Source of the DNA: Microglena sp. YARC
Lineage: Eukaryota; Chlorophyta; Chlorophyceae; Chlamydomonadales; Chlamydomonadaceae
Direction: 5' to 3'
DNA length: 64,000 nt
Assembly: GCA_022414725.1 (NCBI GenBank)
Contig: CM039464.1
Span: forward strand, 46,323,481-46,387,480
The notes beneath the pieces are model-generated. The model made no database searches, was not told the DNA's origin, and saw nothing but the letters and a program-made list of their open reading frames with translations. Positions 24,815-37,289 of this stretch are shown here, piece after piece. Each line of letters starts with the position of its first letter. The first letter of the stretch is position 1. A program made the translations under genes and the position numbers.

Positions 24815-25247
24815 TGTAACAGTTGTTTACATGCGTATCCTCACAAAACCATAATCACTATTGAGGGACGCCTCCTAGAAGTGAAGAGTCATCGTTGACT
24901 AGTCAAGGTCAGTCCTATTGGCCGCCCGTCCAAGCGTCCGTTCCGCTTATCAAGCATCTGTTCCGCTGTCATACTAGATCGTCCGATTTTTCTGATCAAC
25001 ATATCGGCCGTTCCAAGTGTCATCACATAGTTCGTGATACATCCATCGTCTTCTCACATCGACCGTTGCTGATGTGTTCCGTCAAACTGTTTAGTCAACA
25101 GTATAAATCGTTCTGGTCTGTGTCGGAGTTAAGACTTATCCTCCATAAGCATTAACGTCCAAGCTACTAATTGTAGCCCGAGCTCATCCTCGGCACAGAC
25201 AATCAAAACAGCGAGTCCACTGTTGAATCTCGTATTCACTCGTTACA
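24815..25247 (+). repeat. 3' LTR of miniature gypsy element
   Basis: 433 bp, nearly identical to the 5' LTR; one visible difference is GAAGAGTC versus GAAGCGTC. Confidence 0.9.
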
Positions 25248-25418
25248 AATAGCCAGCGAATCAAGCGATCTGCCTTCGACAAAGAATTACGCTTCTTAGA
25301 TGCAACGTCCCAAAGGGGTACTAACAGGCGCTTTGACGATTGTATTGCAAACGATGACCTGTAGTCTTCTGGCCATGACCTGTCAACCCCCTGCTGACGA
25401 CAATGTCTAGGAAGAGTA

Positions 25419-25829
25419 AGGGCGTGTTTCTACTATAGTAACTGACAACAGTTCAACTGTGTATAGTAGACCACTCAACCCTACAATTCAAGTTCGAGTG
25501 CTGAGCTGGGCCCTAAAACCTCAAGAAGTGCCTTGTCATCACGGCTGCCCCTCGAGCGCGTTCTGGTCCCCTGCCCCCCTCGCTGCAAGTGCATGCAGCT
25601 TGCTCGAAGTTTCCTCAAATCACCGCATCCACCGCTTACCACCGCCAGTGTATTATTTCGCTGCGCTCTTCACTTCCATCTGTTCTCTTGCTCCTCCTGC
25701 CGCTGCCGCTTCTGCATCTGCTCCGTCCGGTCGAATGGATCGGGTGGTCAGATTGAAATTTCGGTCGAATCTGTGGCTCTCGCTATCATCATTCGAACTG
25801 GTTAATTCCCGCCTTTCTTTCATGTCTTC
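25419..25829. other. Intervening segment, no gene recognised
   Basis: Starts GGGCGTGTTTC, shared with the inverted sister repeat at 32516-32530, and holds a small palindrome (TCTACTATA...TATAGTAGA, 25429-25471) around CAGTTCAACTG. The rest is C/T-rich and gives no convincing frame. Confidence 0.5.
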
Positions 25830-26707
25830 GCCCATCCAACACAGCCCCCCACGCATAATATCGAGGAGATCCCTGCCTCCAATGCACACATGTGGTGGGC
25901 CAGAGAGTCCTATCTTCACCCCACCAAGTATGCTCAAGCCTGGAGCACTGACCCCAAGATTGCTTGGACTGCCAGAATGCAATTCATCAGCCAGAATGCA
26001 ATTCATCATCCTTTACATCCGCCTTACATAAGCAGGATCAGATTCGTTCTATAGCACAGTTTAGAATGGGTTCCCATTGGCTGAACACAGAAAGAATGAG
26101 GGTGGTGGATAGAGCACACATCCCTCGCTCAATGAGACACTGTCAAATGTGTGGGTTCCAAAAACCTGAGGATGAAATGCATATGTTTGAGTGCCCTTTT
26201 TATAATGATATTCGCCTCCGCTACCAGAATCTGTTTACAGATATTTATAGGCATGTCCATGAGGATACCGACTTAACCGTATGGAATGTGGAATTCTGCG
26301 ATTCCACATTCAGAACCTTTATGAATGGAAATGGCACTAAGTCTTTTTGGTGCAACCTAGCCGACTATCTTTCTACTTGTAGAAGAGCAAGACAGGAAGT
26401 CCTGGACTGCTTAGTGGCACCGTAATTTATTATCCCTTTTTTTCTTCTTGTGACTTCTCATTTGTTAGCTTCTTACCTCCGCCACTGTAAGTGGTTGAGA
26501 TCTGGGTCCTGCTCTAAGGGGTTTAATACCTACGCCACCAAAACGGTGGTTGGGAGTTTGGTTTGTTTGTCCTCGACACACCCCTGATGTAATGGGGTTT
26601 TTTTGCTTTGTGGGTGCTTTTTTCTTTTTGTTTAAAGCACAGAGTCTCATACACCCTCGCGGTGTCAAGTAGACTTTAACATGTAATGTAATGTAATGTA
26701 ATGTAAT
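25830..26707 (+). pseudogene. LINE A: C-terminal zinc-finger end with TGTAA tail
   Basis: Two overlapping frames (a frameshift near 26000) give the end of a LINE polyprotein: FRMGSHWLNTERMRV, then CQMCGFQKPEDEMHMFECPF, then YNDIRLRYQNLF, with a stop at 26425. The Cys-x2-Cys ... His-x4-Cys pattern after the RT is typical of the zf-RVT-like terminus of RNase-H-bearing or jockey/I-type LINEs. About 280 bp of 3' UTR follows, ending in five or six TGTAA repeats (26680-26707). RT is missing, so it is 5'-truncated. Confidence 0.8.
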
Positions 26708-26712
26708 CAGAA

Positions 26713-27858
26713 ATGACACCCACAAATGTACTGACGCCTCCTACTATAAACACCACACCATCCGTAAGAAAGCTCCCCCGACGACCTGGTGCATGCTGTC
26801 TCTACCCCAGACCTTCTTGCTCCCCCAACCCCAGCCAAGCTCCTCCACCTCCTATATGGAAACCAACACAGCCTGACCCACCTCCTGGCTTCAGAGCCCA
26901 AAAGAGGAAGGCTAACGAACCTCGAGAAACCCCCATCACAGATATTGGAGGGTCCAGAAAGCCCCATGCACCATTCTCTGCCACATCTCCCTTGTTACAT
27001 ATCTGCTGGCCTCTCCCGTGCATTCCCACACCTACTCCTCTGCCACCTCCATTGTGGTCACTTGGTCCCCCGTCCATCTCACAGAGGAACAAATTACCCT
27101 GCTGGTTGCCCCCACCAGATTTCAGGAACTCCTCCATGCCTACAACACTTAAAACTACCCCAAAGCCCCCTCCCCCTCCATTCCACCCAGACAAGACCTC
27201 CACCTCACTAACCTCCACAACAAGGACAGTGGCGGAGGGAGGAGAGTTTGATGCCAAATGGTATAGCGAACTCAGGCAAAACCTCATCATTAACACGGCA
27301 GACCACCACCCAGACTGGGATATTCCACCCCCCCGGCAAATACCACATACAGGCTGGTACACTGAATGACAGGTACCACACCTCCTCCCAACTCACAACG
27401 GAGACACCACCTACATCTACTCACCAACAGGCCAATGTGTCGGTCATATACCCCTCTCCCAACTCCACCTCCTCCACACAGATACCATACCACCAAGGCA
27501 CACTCTCCCCACCTCTGGACCCTCCACAGCACAGGAACCTTCGCTGGAGACGTAGCCACCTCCTATCACAGCACAAAGACACTACATCTCCAATGTCTCC
27601 CTGCCATACACAAAGCTATGTCCACCCTGGGGATGACAACGGACCTTGACACATCACCCTCCTAATGAGTCCCCACCTCCCCATGGGCAACACCCCACCC
27701 CCATTGGCCAACTGTTTGGCTTAGGACCCACTGCTACACCAACCTTGGTACGGGGGAAACACACACCTCACAGCCAGAACCCTGAAGAGGCCACACGGCT
27801 GTTCGATGGGCACTAGGCAGTGCCATACATGCTCACACCCTTGATATTCCCACGTGCA
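26713..27858 (+). pseudogene. LINE B, 5' part (before the LINE C insertion)
   Basis: Pro/Thr-rich, frame-broken coding-like DNA. Its last readable piece, AVRWALGSAIHAHTLDIPTC, parallels AVRWALTSAKAAKTHFLPTR of the macrosatellite LINE (minus strand near 19220). The reading continues across the 2.3-kb LINE C insertion into TILLVPHKPTY at 30194. The more upstream part (26713-27660) I could not assign to RT or endonuclease motifs. Confidence 0.65.
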
Positions 27859-28122
27859 TTGAAATTGAAATTGAAATTGTTACATCCGTGTAATACCGTT
27901 ACTCACAGGACGTGAAGTTAAGGACACCATAGCGTAAGCCGGAGCTAGCCATAGTCACCGTAGGGCCACCTCAGTAAAAAGAATCACCACCGATGCCTGA
28001 CCGGCAGGCATCGTGGCCACATCATGCGGTGCAGCTTAATACGGGGTTTTTTCACCCGGTTGGGAAGCACCAGCACAATGCAGCTGGCAAGACAAAACCT
28101 GAGGGGGTGCACGGTCTGTGTG

Positions 28123-29022
28123 CTAGTCCCCGGGTATCGACCCGGGGTGTGCTTCCATAAAACGTCTGCACTGTAAAATACTCTGAAAGCTAATGATGGT
28201 GTGGGAGTGGACTGTGTCCGCCAGTTTAAGGGCACACGGTCTCTTAAGTCCAAGTGTGGTCATAGAAGTAAAAAAAGAGGTTGGAATAGTACCAGTTGTT
28301 CCAACGGTGATAACTTCGTAGTGAACGAGGTATCCAGCCGATCTAAGGCCATTTACTAATTCAACATGCTGGGCGTGTTTAGTGATAAACTTAGTAGCAT
28401 GGTTGGTATCAGAGCAGTATCCAAGCTCAAGAACCCAGAGTTCTTTATCAGCCATACAGGTAGGAGAGTCTATGTCAGGTAGGACGGCGAGGTCAGGTCT
28501 CATTCTCTTCCAGTCCTCTACAGTAATAGTGGAGGGGCGTAGCCAGTCAGGGAGACGTTTGCCCAGGACCCCTCTGGGGAGGTCCTCTTCCTTGCCAGCG
28601 TCCATGATCATTCTGCGGGATCCCAGGGCTCCGGTGCAAATGGCCTTGTGGATGAGTCGCACTGCGGCGTCATGTCTCTTGATATAGAGCCCCTTGAAAG
28701 TCCGGTGTGTGCAGCCCGCCAGGATGTGGCCCGCTCCGTCCTCACAGGTGTGGCAGATGGGGCATAGGGAGTTTGTGGGTGGGTGAGTGCTGGTAATATA
28801 AGGGAGTTTCCAGCGGAATGCAAGTTTACGGTTCCACAGTCTACCCCAGCGGGCTTTAAGGATGTGGAATTTAGTTTTATGTTGGATAAGGGTTGAGGTC
28901 CAAAATTTGTTACTTGCATGAGGAAGTTGGTGGGGAGTGTTATCAGCCCAGGTGGTTGCATAAATCCCTTTAAGAGGGTGTTGGCCAAGGTGGCAGCTAG
29001 TGGGCAGGTTAGAGGTGATACC
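28123..29022 (-). pseudogene. LINE C: CCHC zinc knuckle and restriction-like endonuclease region
   Basis: In translation order: KGIYATTWADNT; CPICHTCEDGAGHILAGCTH; YIKRHDAAVRLIHKAI; a linker; RPDLAVLPD; then LWVLELGYCSDTNHATKF and VHYEVITVGTTGTIP, with a stop at 28123. The order Cys-x2/3-Cys...His-x4-Cys, an R-H-D/N-x2-A-V helix, and PD...E-x-G...D...K matches the C-terminal architecture of R2-type LINEs. That function is known for the R2 family; here it is inferred from motif spacing. Only one frameshift relative to the intact order is seen (around 28660). Confidence 0.75.
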
Positions 29023-29479
29023 TTGTGTAACCGCGACCCGGAAACACCAATCCGATCGTTGAGTTTCACAAAGCCGGCAGGAGTTCCTCGCGGAAGTAGC
29101 ATTTGAAAAGCAGTGGTATCACGATGATCCCGATAACCTATCAGCTTTAATACACTCCGTGGAGTGGACAGAGATGAAAGCAGCGGAACAGACGCGCCAA
29201 TCTATACACGGAGACGAGAATAACGTTACAAGCACAGGAGACCCAGTAAGGGGCACCAGTGGTGAAAGGGCGGCAGCCTGGAACCTAACAGGGTACAGGC
29301 TAGACCGGTGACGCAGCCAACAGGAAGCTGTCACTGAGTCACTCAAGGATGACTCAGTCTACGGGAAGCTGTCACTACGAGAAGCTGGCACAGTACTGGC
29401 AGAGCCGATAGTTCTAAGGAAGTACATAAGTAGTCACCAAGTCATAAAACGCGTGAGAGCACTGCAATTCATGCTGACA
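29023..29479 (-). mobile_element. Copia LTR plus gag start, inserted in LINE C
   Basis: The LTR (29139-29479, 341 bp, TGTCAGC...GCTGATA on the minus strand) is a diverged copy of the Copia LTR at 34398. It is followed on the same strand by the leader and the first part of gag (MLLPRGTPAGFVKLNDR). Copia homology stops near 29023, where LINE C resumes with VSPLTCPLA, so the element lacks everything beyond early gag. Confidence 0.85.
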
Positions 29480-30187
29480 TTTAGGTGCTAGGATGCGTGG
29501 GAGAATATCTCCCATGGGTGTGCGAGGAGGTTGAACTGTGGTCCAGTAGACATTGTGGCGGGGGATTTCCCCAGTGTTGTCAGTAAAATTGGTGGAGGCA
29601 GGGTGCTCAGCTGCCTTGCGTGCCAGAATGTCTGCCCTGTCATTTCCAAGGATACCTGTGTGGGAACGGACTTTACAAAGAGTGGTGTGTGAGCCATGCA
29701 GGATGCGTTGAATGAGGTGTTTTTGAATTGATAGCAGGAGTTCGGTATGAATAGAACGGGTTGTTGTGGTAGGGTCATGAATCATTTTTTTAATAAGTTG
29801 AAGAGAGCAGAGGCTGTCTGTATGGAGTGTAAGAGATTTGTCATAGTCAATGTTGAGAAGGGCTTGGTGGATGGCTACCAGTTCTGCCCTGTTGTTAGTT
29901 TTGGTGGCCCCTATTCCCCCAGGGTTGATGGTGTAGCTTTGTCCTGCAGCCGGGACATATACTGCAGCACCTATTTTGATAGGGTGCCCTGGTTTACCTT
30001 TTATTAGGCTACCATCTGTGTAGACCTGGAGGCCTGAGGAGGGGGTAGCTAGGTGGAGACATGGGTGAGTAGTGGTAAGAAGAGAGGGAGGAGGATGTTG
30101 GTGGAGTAGAGTTTGCCGGGGTTTTTTGACAAGAGATTTGAGTTTCCGTGGGTAGGTAATTACAATGTCAGAGGAGGTAAGATCCCG
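29480..30187 (-). pseudogene. LINE C: RNase H domain
   Basis: The open frame gives VYTDGSLIKGK, QSYTINPGGIGATKTNNRAE, LTLHTDSLCSLQLI and KVRSHTGILGNDRADILARK. These supply the expected RNase H acidic residues: D in the first strand, E in NNRAE, D in TDS and D in NDRAD. The frame is cut at 29479 by the Copia fragment. The LINE begins near 30187 with SDIVITYPRKLKSL, so RT is absent. Confidence 0.85.
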
Positions 30188-30193
30188 CGTGCA

Positions 30194-32051
30194 CCATTCT
30201 CTTGGTCCCACACAAACCCACATATGCCCATAACGCCCTCCTAAATCACCCATGGGCTATGGAACTAGCCACTCTGCCTCCCAAGGCAAAACCCTCACCC
30301 CTCCCTAATCTGGACGGGGGGAAAACTCAACCCTGCCAAGAGACACAGAGGAACCTACAACTCATTGCCATCTCAAACCCAGCTGGCCGTGCCAAGTACC
30401 TCCACAACCCACCACCACATGGCCCAAACCATGAGGGACATGGGGGCCACTTCCATCCCACGACCAGGTCCCCCCCCCTCCCAACTGGGCCTTCCTACCA
30501 CCCACCTACCCAAGGCACTTAGCTCCCTCCTTAAAGACCTGGGCACAACAACCCACCCTCATGCAGATAGACCCACACCCATAACACCTCCCCGTGCTCC
30601 CGTGCACACATGCTATCCTACAAGCACCAGGCCTCGCTCTATAACACAGATGGAAGTGCCATCATAGACAAAGACGGCGTCCTCCGCCTAGGGGCAGGCG
30701 TATACTCCCCCAGGGCCGCTTCACGTTGCCTCCGCATAGACCCTGGCGGACAGGGCATCACTGCCGACATCAATCGCGCCGAACTCGTGGCAATCCAACA
30801 AGCACTCATACACTCCGAAATAGATGAAGAACTCACCATCTACTCCGACAGCTTATGTTCCTTGAAGCTTATTAACCTGCACATTTACCATCCAGCAGGA
30901 CCCGGGAAAACAAACACCGTGACCTCCTGCAAGACATCGCCATCCACATTATCAACAGACACAACGCTGCTGCTACCACGCGCCTGCTTAAGGTCCGATC
31001 TCACTCAGGAATCATAGGGAATGACGAGGCAGACACGCTCGCGAAAGAAGCGACGACATGATACAATGTAATTGGTTAAAACAGGGGAACATGCGCACCT
31101 CAATATGCACTGGCCGTCTGTCCAGCCCCCCAAATCTATTAATGGGGACCAGCCCCCCGGCACCCGGCCAACAATCTCACCAAGGGTATCAAGGCTAACC
31201 TCCCCACCCCTGCACACCGGGCATGCCAACACCACGGGCATATACTCCTCCATGTGGGAGCAAGCAACCCCTTCCTCCTCTCCTCAGGCTAGTAATCGTT
31301 TCTGGCAATCCACCGACATGAAAATGGTGGCAAAAAAATACAAATCCACAAGGCTCGGTGGGGACGCTTATGGACTAGGAAATTGGCGTACAGATACAAA
31401 CGCCCCTATGGTACTAGCACTAGCCCCCCTCTGATGATAACTGCCCTCTTTGTCGCAAAGCACAGGACGGAGCTGGCCATATTCTTGCTGGGTGCAGCCA
31501 CCCTGTCTTCAAAGGAATGTATATTAACAGACATAATAAGGCGGTCCAACTCATCCAAAAGGCAGTAGCCAAAGGAGCTCTGGGGCTCTCCCCATGTACA
31601 TGGATGCAGGCACTTGTGAAGCGACCTCCGACATTCCCACAAGACCCCCAGCCACCCTCAAACCCCTGATCTTCCCCAAGACACATGGGATAAATACAGG
31701 CCTGATCTCCTCCTCATTGACGACGAATCCAAACCAAGAAAAGCCTACCTAGTTGAACTGGGCTACTGCTCAGACACTAACCACCAAATCAAATTCCAGG
31801 AAAAGAGCGTTTAGCATAAGGAGCTCCAACGTATCCTTCAACAACAAGGATTCCTTGTACACTACCTAGTCTTCACCATAGGTACCACTGGTACCATACC
31901 AATCCCAACTATTACCAATCTCTCCACCTTAGGGATCAGTCGTGAACACGTAGACAAACTCATCTCTAAGCTGCACAGAGAATCTACCGCCTCCTGTACC
32001 AGCATTCTTGCCACACGTCGCATGAAGGAGTCCCTCCCGCCTGGAGGGTGA
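30194..32051 (+). pseudogene. LINE B, 3' part: RNase H, CCHC, REL-like end
   Basis: Continuation of LINE B. Readable blocks: YNTDGSAIIDKD, NRAELVAIQQALIHSE and IYSDSLCSLKLI (30640-30890, RNase H); KVRSHSGIIGNDEADTLAKE (about 30990-31050, one frameshift); TTGIYSSMWEQ (31231); a CCHC block ending INRHNKAVQLIQKAV (31440-31570); RPDLLLIDD, YLVELGYCSDTNHQIKF (31710-31800); VHYLVFTIGTTGTIP (31860). It ends at a stop near 32051. Several frameshifts and an in-frame TAG at about 31813 kill it. No simple-sequence tail was noticed directly after the stop. Confidence 0.8.
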
Positions 32052-32307
32052 CACTTACTATGTCTGCCATGGTGACTTTCTCCAGCTGCGGCGTACGGAA
32101 GGGTCCCCTTAACACCACGCCCCTCCAGACGTTATCTTTTTTTTTTCTTTCGCCCATCCAACTTGAAATTGGCTCCCTATTACTCGCAACTCGGGGCGTG
32201 TTGACAGATCTCGGGGAGAATCTGCGAAGATGCTCGCTGCTGTATCACTTTTGCGATTTTGTCCAACGCCCTCCCTCGAAATTGTCCACAGCCCTCCCCC
32301 CAAAATA

Positions 32308-32370
32308 GTTGAACTGTTGAGCAATCCCGAACAGGGGGGGTGTGTGTTCGGGATTGCTCAACAGTTGAAC
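32308..32370. repeat. Perfect 26-bp inverted repeat (hairpin)
   Basis: Arms 32308-32333 and 32345-32370 are exact reverse complements around an 11-base G/T loop; each arm contains CAATCCCGAACA or its complement. GTTGAACTGTTGA recurs at least four times between 32300 and 32460. It looks like the core of a small hairpin MITE. Confidence 0.85.
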
Positions 32371-32550
32371 TGTTGAGGGGGGAGGGCGACAGACAAACCC
32401 TGACGTGGCTGCCCACCTGGCGTGCCACATCGGCGAAAAGTTGAACTGTTGAAGTTGAACTGTGCCCACTGGAAACACTCGTGCCACGCTGGCGCCCACA
32501 GTTGAACTATTTGGTCCACTGGAAACACGCCCTAATGCTGGGTTTACTTG

Positions 32551-33162
32551 CAGCTCGTTTCCAACCAGTTGGGGGTCCGGTTAAGGATTGTGTTTTGGAG
32601 GGTTCAGACTCGACCTCTAACCGGACCCTTAACTGGTTGGAAACATTCCACCAGTTACGCAGCCTTTTGCATCTGACCAGGTCAGTTCAAAATGGGTCAA
32701 CGTGGCAAATTCGCTCTGCAGCACTTCCTCGCGATTCAAACGCTGATTTCAGCATTTATTCCGCTTCTTGCCGCTGCTGGTTGCCTCAGGCTGATCAGTC
32801 CATAATTGCGTGGCAGGGACGGTGCCCTGATGCTGCGAATCCATTTTGGTGAAACTGTGCTATCGACGATGAGTGTCCGAGAAAAAGAGAAAGGATGCGG
32901 CCATGCGGGACTCCAAAGCAGCGTGATTTTTAAGAGGCGCGCGCCAACTTCGTGACGTCACCAGATCTAATTCAACAACCGAATTTAACCGCCCCTTAAC
33001 TTTCTTTAACGGCGGGGGGGGGTGCGCCGTTGCACTAACCGGGACGGTTGCTCTTTGACCGGACCTCAACTTTTTGTGTTTCCGACCAAACACCGGTTAG
33101 CGCCGAAAATAACGAATTTAACCGCCGCTCAACCGGACCCTTAACTGGTTGGAAACAAGCTG
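32551..33162. mobile_element. MITE, 612 bp, with TTG target duplication
   Basis: Ends CAGCTCGTTTCCAACCAGTT and, inverted, CAGCTTGTTTCCAACCAGTT (about 35 bp similar). TTG flanks both sides. The homologous repeat copy A reads GCGTCAAGTAAACC uninterrupted (about 23420), which is the empty site; the duplicated CAA/TTG fits a 3-bp target duplication. No ORF of interest inside. Confidence 0.87.
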
Positions 33163-34276
33163 TTGACGCAGGGTGCATTGTCCGCCCGACGACCGACCGT
33201 TGTCACGGGTTCAGGGCTTAACTGGCAATGGTTCCGCTTACCTGGCAAGCATTTTCCTGCTGGTCTGGCACATTTACACCTCAACCGTCAATTGCTGATC
33301 TGGCACATTTCCACAACCCTCGATTTTCAAACGCTTTCACCTCCCCCGACGAGTTCAAACCCGCATCTTTCACCTGCTTTCACCTTGCGACAGCGCCAAG
33401 CGCGCTCTTCGCGCTCCGCGATCTGACAATGCCTTGGCCCACACCACAATTGGAGCTGTGCTCCCTCACATAAGCATGTTTGTCTTCAACTTTTTCTCCA
33501 TTCCCGGATTTGCACGCGCACTTCTATCTACTGTCCACTAACTTCGATATGACCTCTTGCTGAACCGCCTAACCTTGCTGCTCTCCCCGGTACAATACTC
33601 TCTTCTCCTTCTCCTTCTCGCTCGCTGACTGCTTTCCATCGCGTGATCCCCAGCTCCTCGCTTAATCGTTCAATCTACACAAGCATGGACTAGCCTTGGG
33701 AACCTCAAATCAGCGACAGGCAGGTGTTAAGGACCAGTTTTGGCCAAACCACCTCAGTCGCTTATGAGCGCTCACTCAGAAGCTATTTCTCCACAAGTAT
33801 TACAACTGCTGCCGTTGAATTGAATGCTTGACGCCCTTTTTTCACTTGCTACAGGGACAAAGCTCTGACAGGGCGCGCTTATGGCCAACATGCTTTGCAC
33901 TGGGCGGGAATGGGTGCCCTTCTACTCCCTGCCTGCATCAATGCCTAACAATTTCGCGCTGCATGCAGATTGTTCTCGGACCTCTCACTGACAGCTGCTC
34001 CCTGCTTTTCCCCCCTAGCCTTCAATTCCAGCGAGGGCATAGCTGATAGCTGATGGGCATCGCATTTATTCCTGCAGCGATGTGTCTGCTTTGTACCAAA
34101 CGAGCGACTCTTTGGTTCATGAGTTGCGGGGTGGGAAGGGTCCGCTCGCGAAATGCTATGCCCAACATGCTCCCTGGGTGCTATTTCCCCATGCCCTCTA
34201 ACTTCGGTCAAACCTGAAAGGCATCGCATTGATTCCTACAGCGCTGTGTCCGTTTCCCCAGGAATCAAGCTGCTCT

Positions 34277-34314
<38 letters not shown>
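33163..34314 (-). repeat. Poly-C-headed dispersed repeat, copy B (inverted)
   Basis: Reverse-strand homologue of 22520-23438, with the G run at 34279-34314 (36 G) as its head. Its distal end, beyond the MITE, is at 32533-32550. No coding potential. Confidence 0.8.
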
Positions 34315-34397
34315 CGTACATTCATGGGGGTGGTTGGTATATGGTGTTGCATGTACATTGGTGTTGTGGCCATCTGCCACTCAACTGCCAGTGTGAT

Positions 34398-34739
34398 TAT
34401 CAGCATGAATAGCGGTGCCCTCACTCGTTTTATGACTTGGAGACTACTTATGTACTCCCTTAGAACTATCGGTCCTGACAGTACTGTGCCAGCTTCCCGT
34501 AGACTGTGTCATCCTACATGACACAGTGACAGCTTTCTGTAGGCTGCGTCACCGGTTCCCCTGACACGCACTGTATAGCATGTACCATGTTAGGTTCTAG
34601 GCTGCCGCTCCTTCCTCCACTGTTGCCCCTTGATGGGTCTCCAGTGCTTGTAACGTTATTCTCGTCTCCGTGTATAGATTGGCGCGTCTGTTTCACGCAA
34701 GCATCTCTGTCCACTCTCTGGAGTGTATTCAGGCTGATA
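34398..34739 (+). repeat. Copia 5' LTR
   Basis: 342 bp starting TATCAGCATGAATAGCGG and ending TTCAGGCTGATA. Contains the palindrome GTGTCATCCTACATGACAC (about 34507-34525). Followed by GGTTATAAGG as the presumed primer-binding region. Confidence 0.93.
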
Positions 34740-34769
34740 GGTTATAAGGTCCTTCATTTACTACCAATG

Positions 34770-37228
<2,459 letters not shown>

Positions 37229-37289
37229 GAGGTAAGCTCTATCCTATTCTCTTGCACCTCGTAGTTTTCCAACGTCTTTAGCCCGAGCC

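Larger units (their letters stand above)
23865..25247 (+). mobile_element. Miniature gypsy-derived LTR retrotransposon, 1383 bp
   Basis: Two direct repeats of 433 bp (23865-24297 and 24815-25247) start TGTAACAG and end CGTTACA. Flanking AATAG occurs on both sides (23860-23864 and 25248-25252), a perfect 5-bp target duplication. By eye the two repeats differ at only a couple of bases, so insertion was recent. The internal region is just 517 bp. It starts with a primer-binding-site candidate, TGGTTTCGGAGCCAGG, close to the initiator-tRNA-Met type, and ends with the polypurine run GATGGGGGGGAAA. It is a TRIM-like deletion derivative that needs a helper. Confidence 0.93.
23439..25418. mobile_element. 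TIR DNA transposon with 29-bp perfect inverted ends
   Basis: The left end, starting TACTCTTCCTAGACATTGTC (23439-23467), is the exact reverse complement of the right end (25390-25418). Terminal TA at both sides fits a TA target duplication (Tc1/mariner-like). No transposase is visible, so it is non-autonomous. Most of its interior is a later LTR-element insertion (23865-25247); without that it is about 600 bp. The inverted sister repeat near 32530 reads GCATTAGGGCG across the site, close to an empty target. Confidence 0.85.
27859..30187 (-). mobile_element. LINE C, 5'-truncated insertion into LINE B
   Basis: A 2.33-kb minus-strand element. Its 3' tail is a TTTCAA-type repeat (27859-27879), and CGTGCA at both borders (27853-27858 and 30188-30193) is a likely target duplication. 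LINE B reads in frame across the two borders, which is independent evidence for the insertion. It carries RNase H, CCHC and REL-like domains and is itself interrupted by a Copia fragment (29023-29479). Confidence 0.88.

Noticed and set aside
26802..27362. Gly/Val-rich minus-strand ORF
   Set aside because: Antisense shadow of the Pro-rich LINE B segment; no motif.
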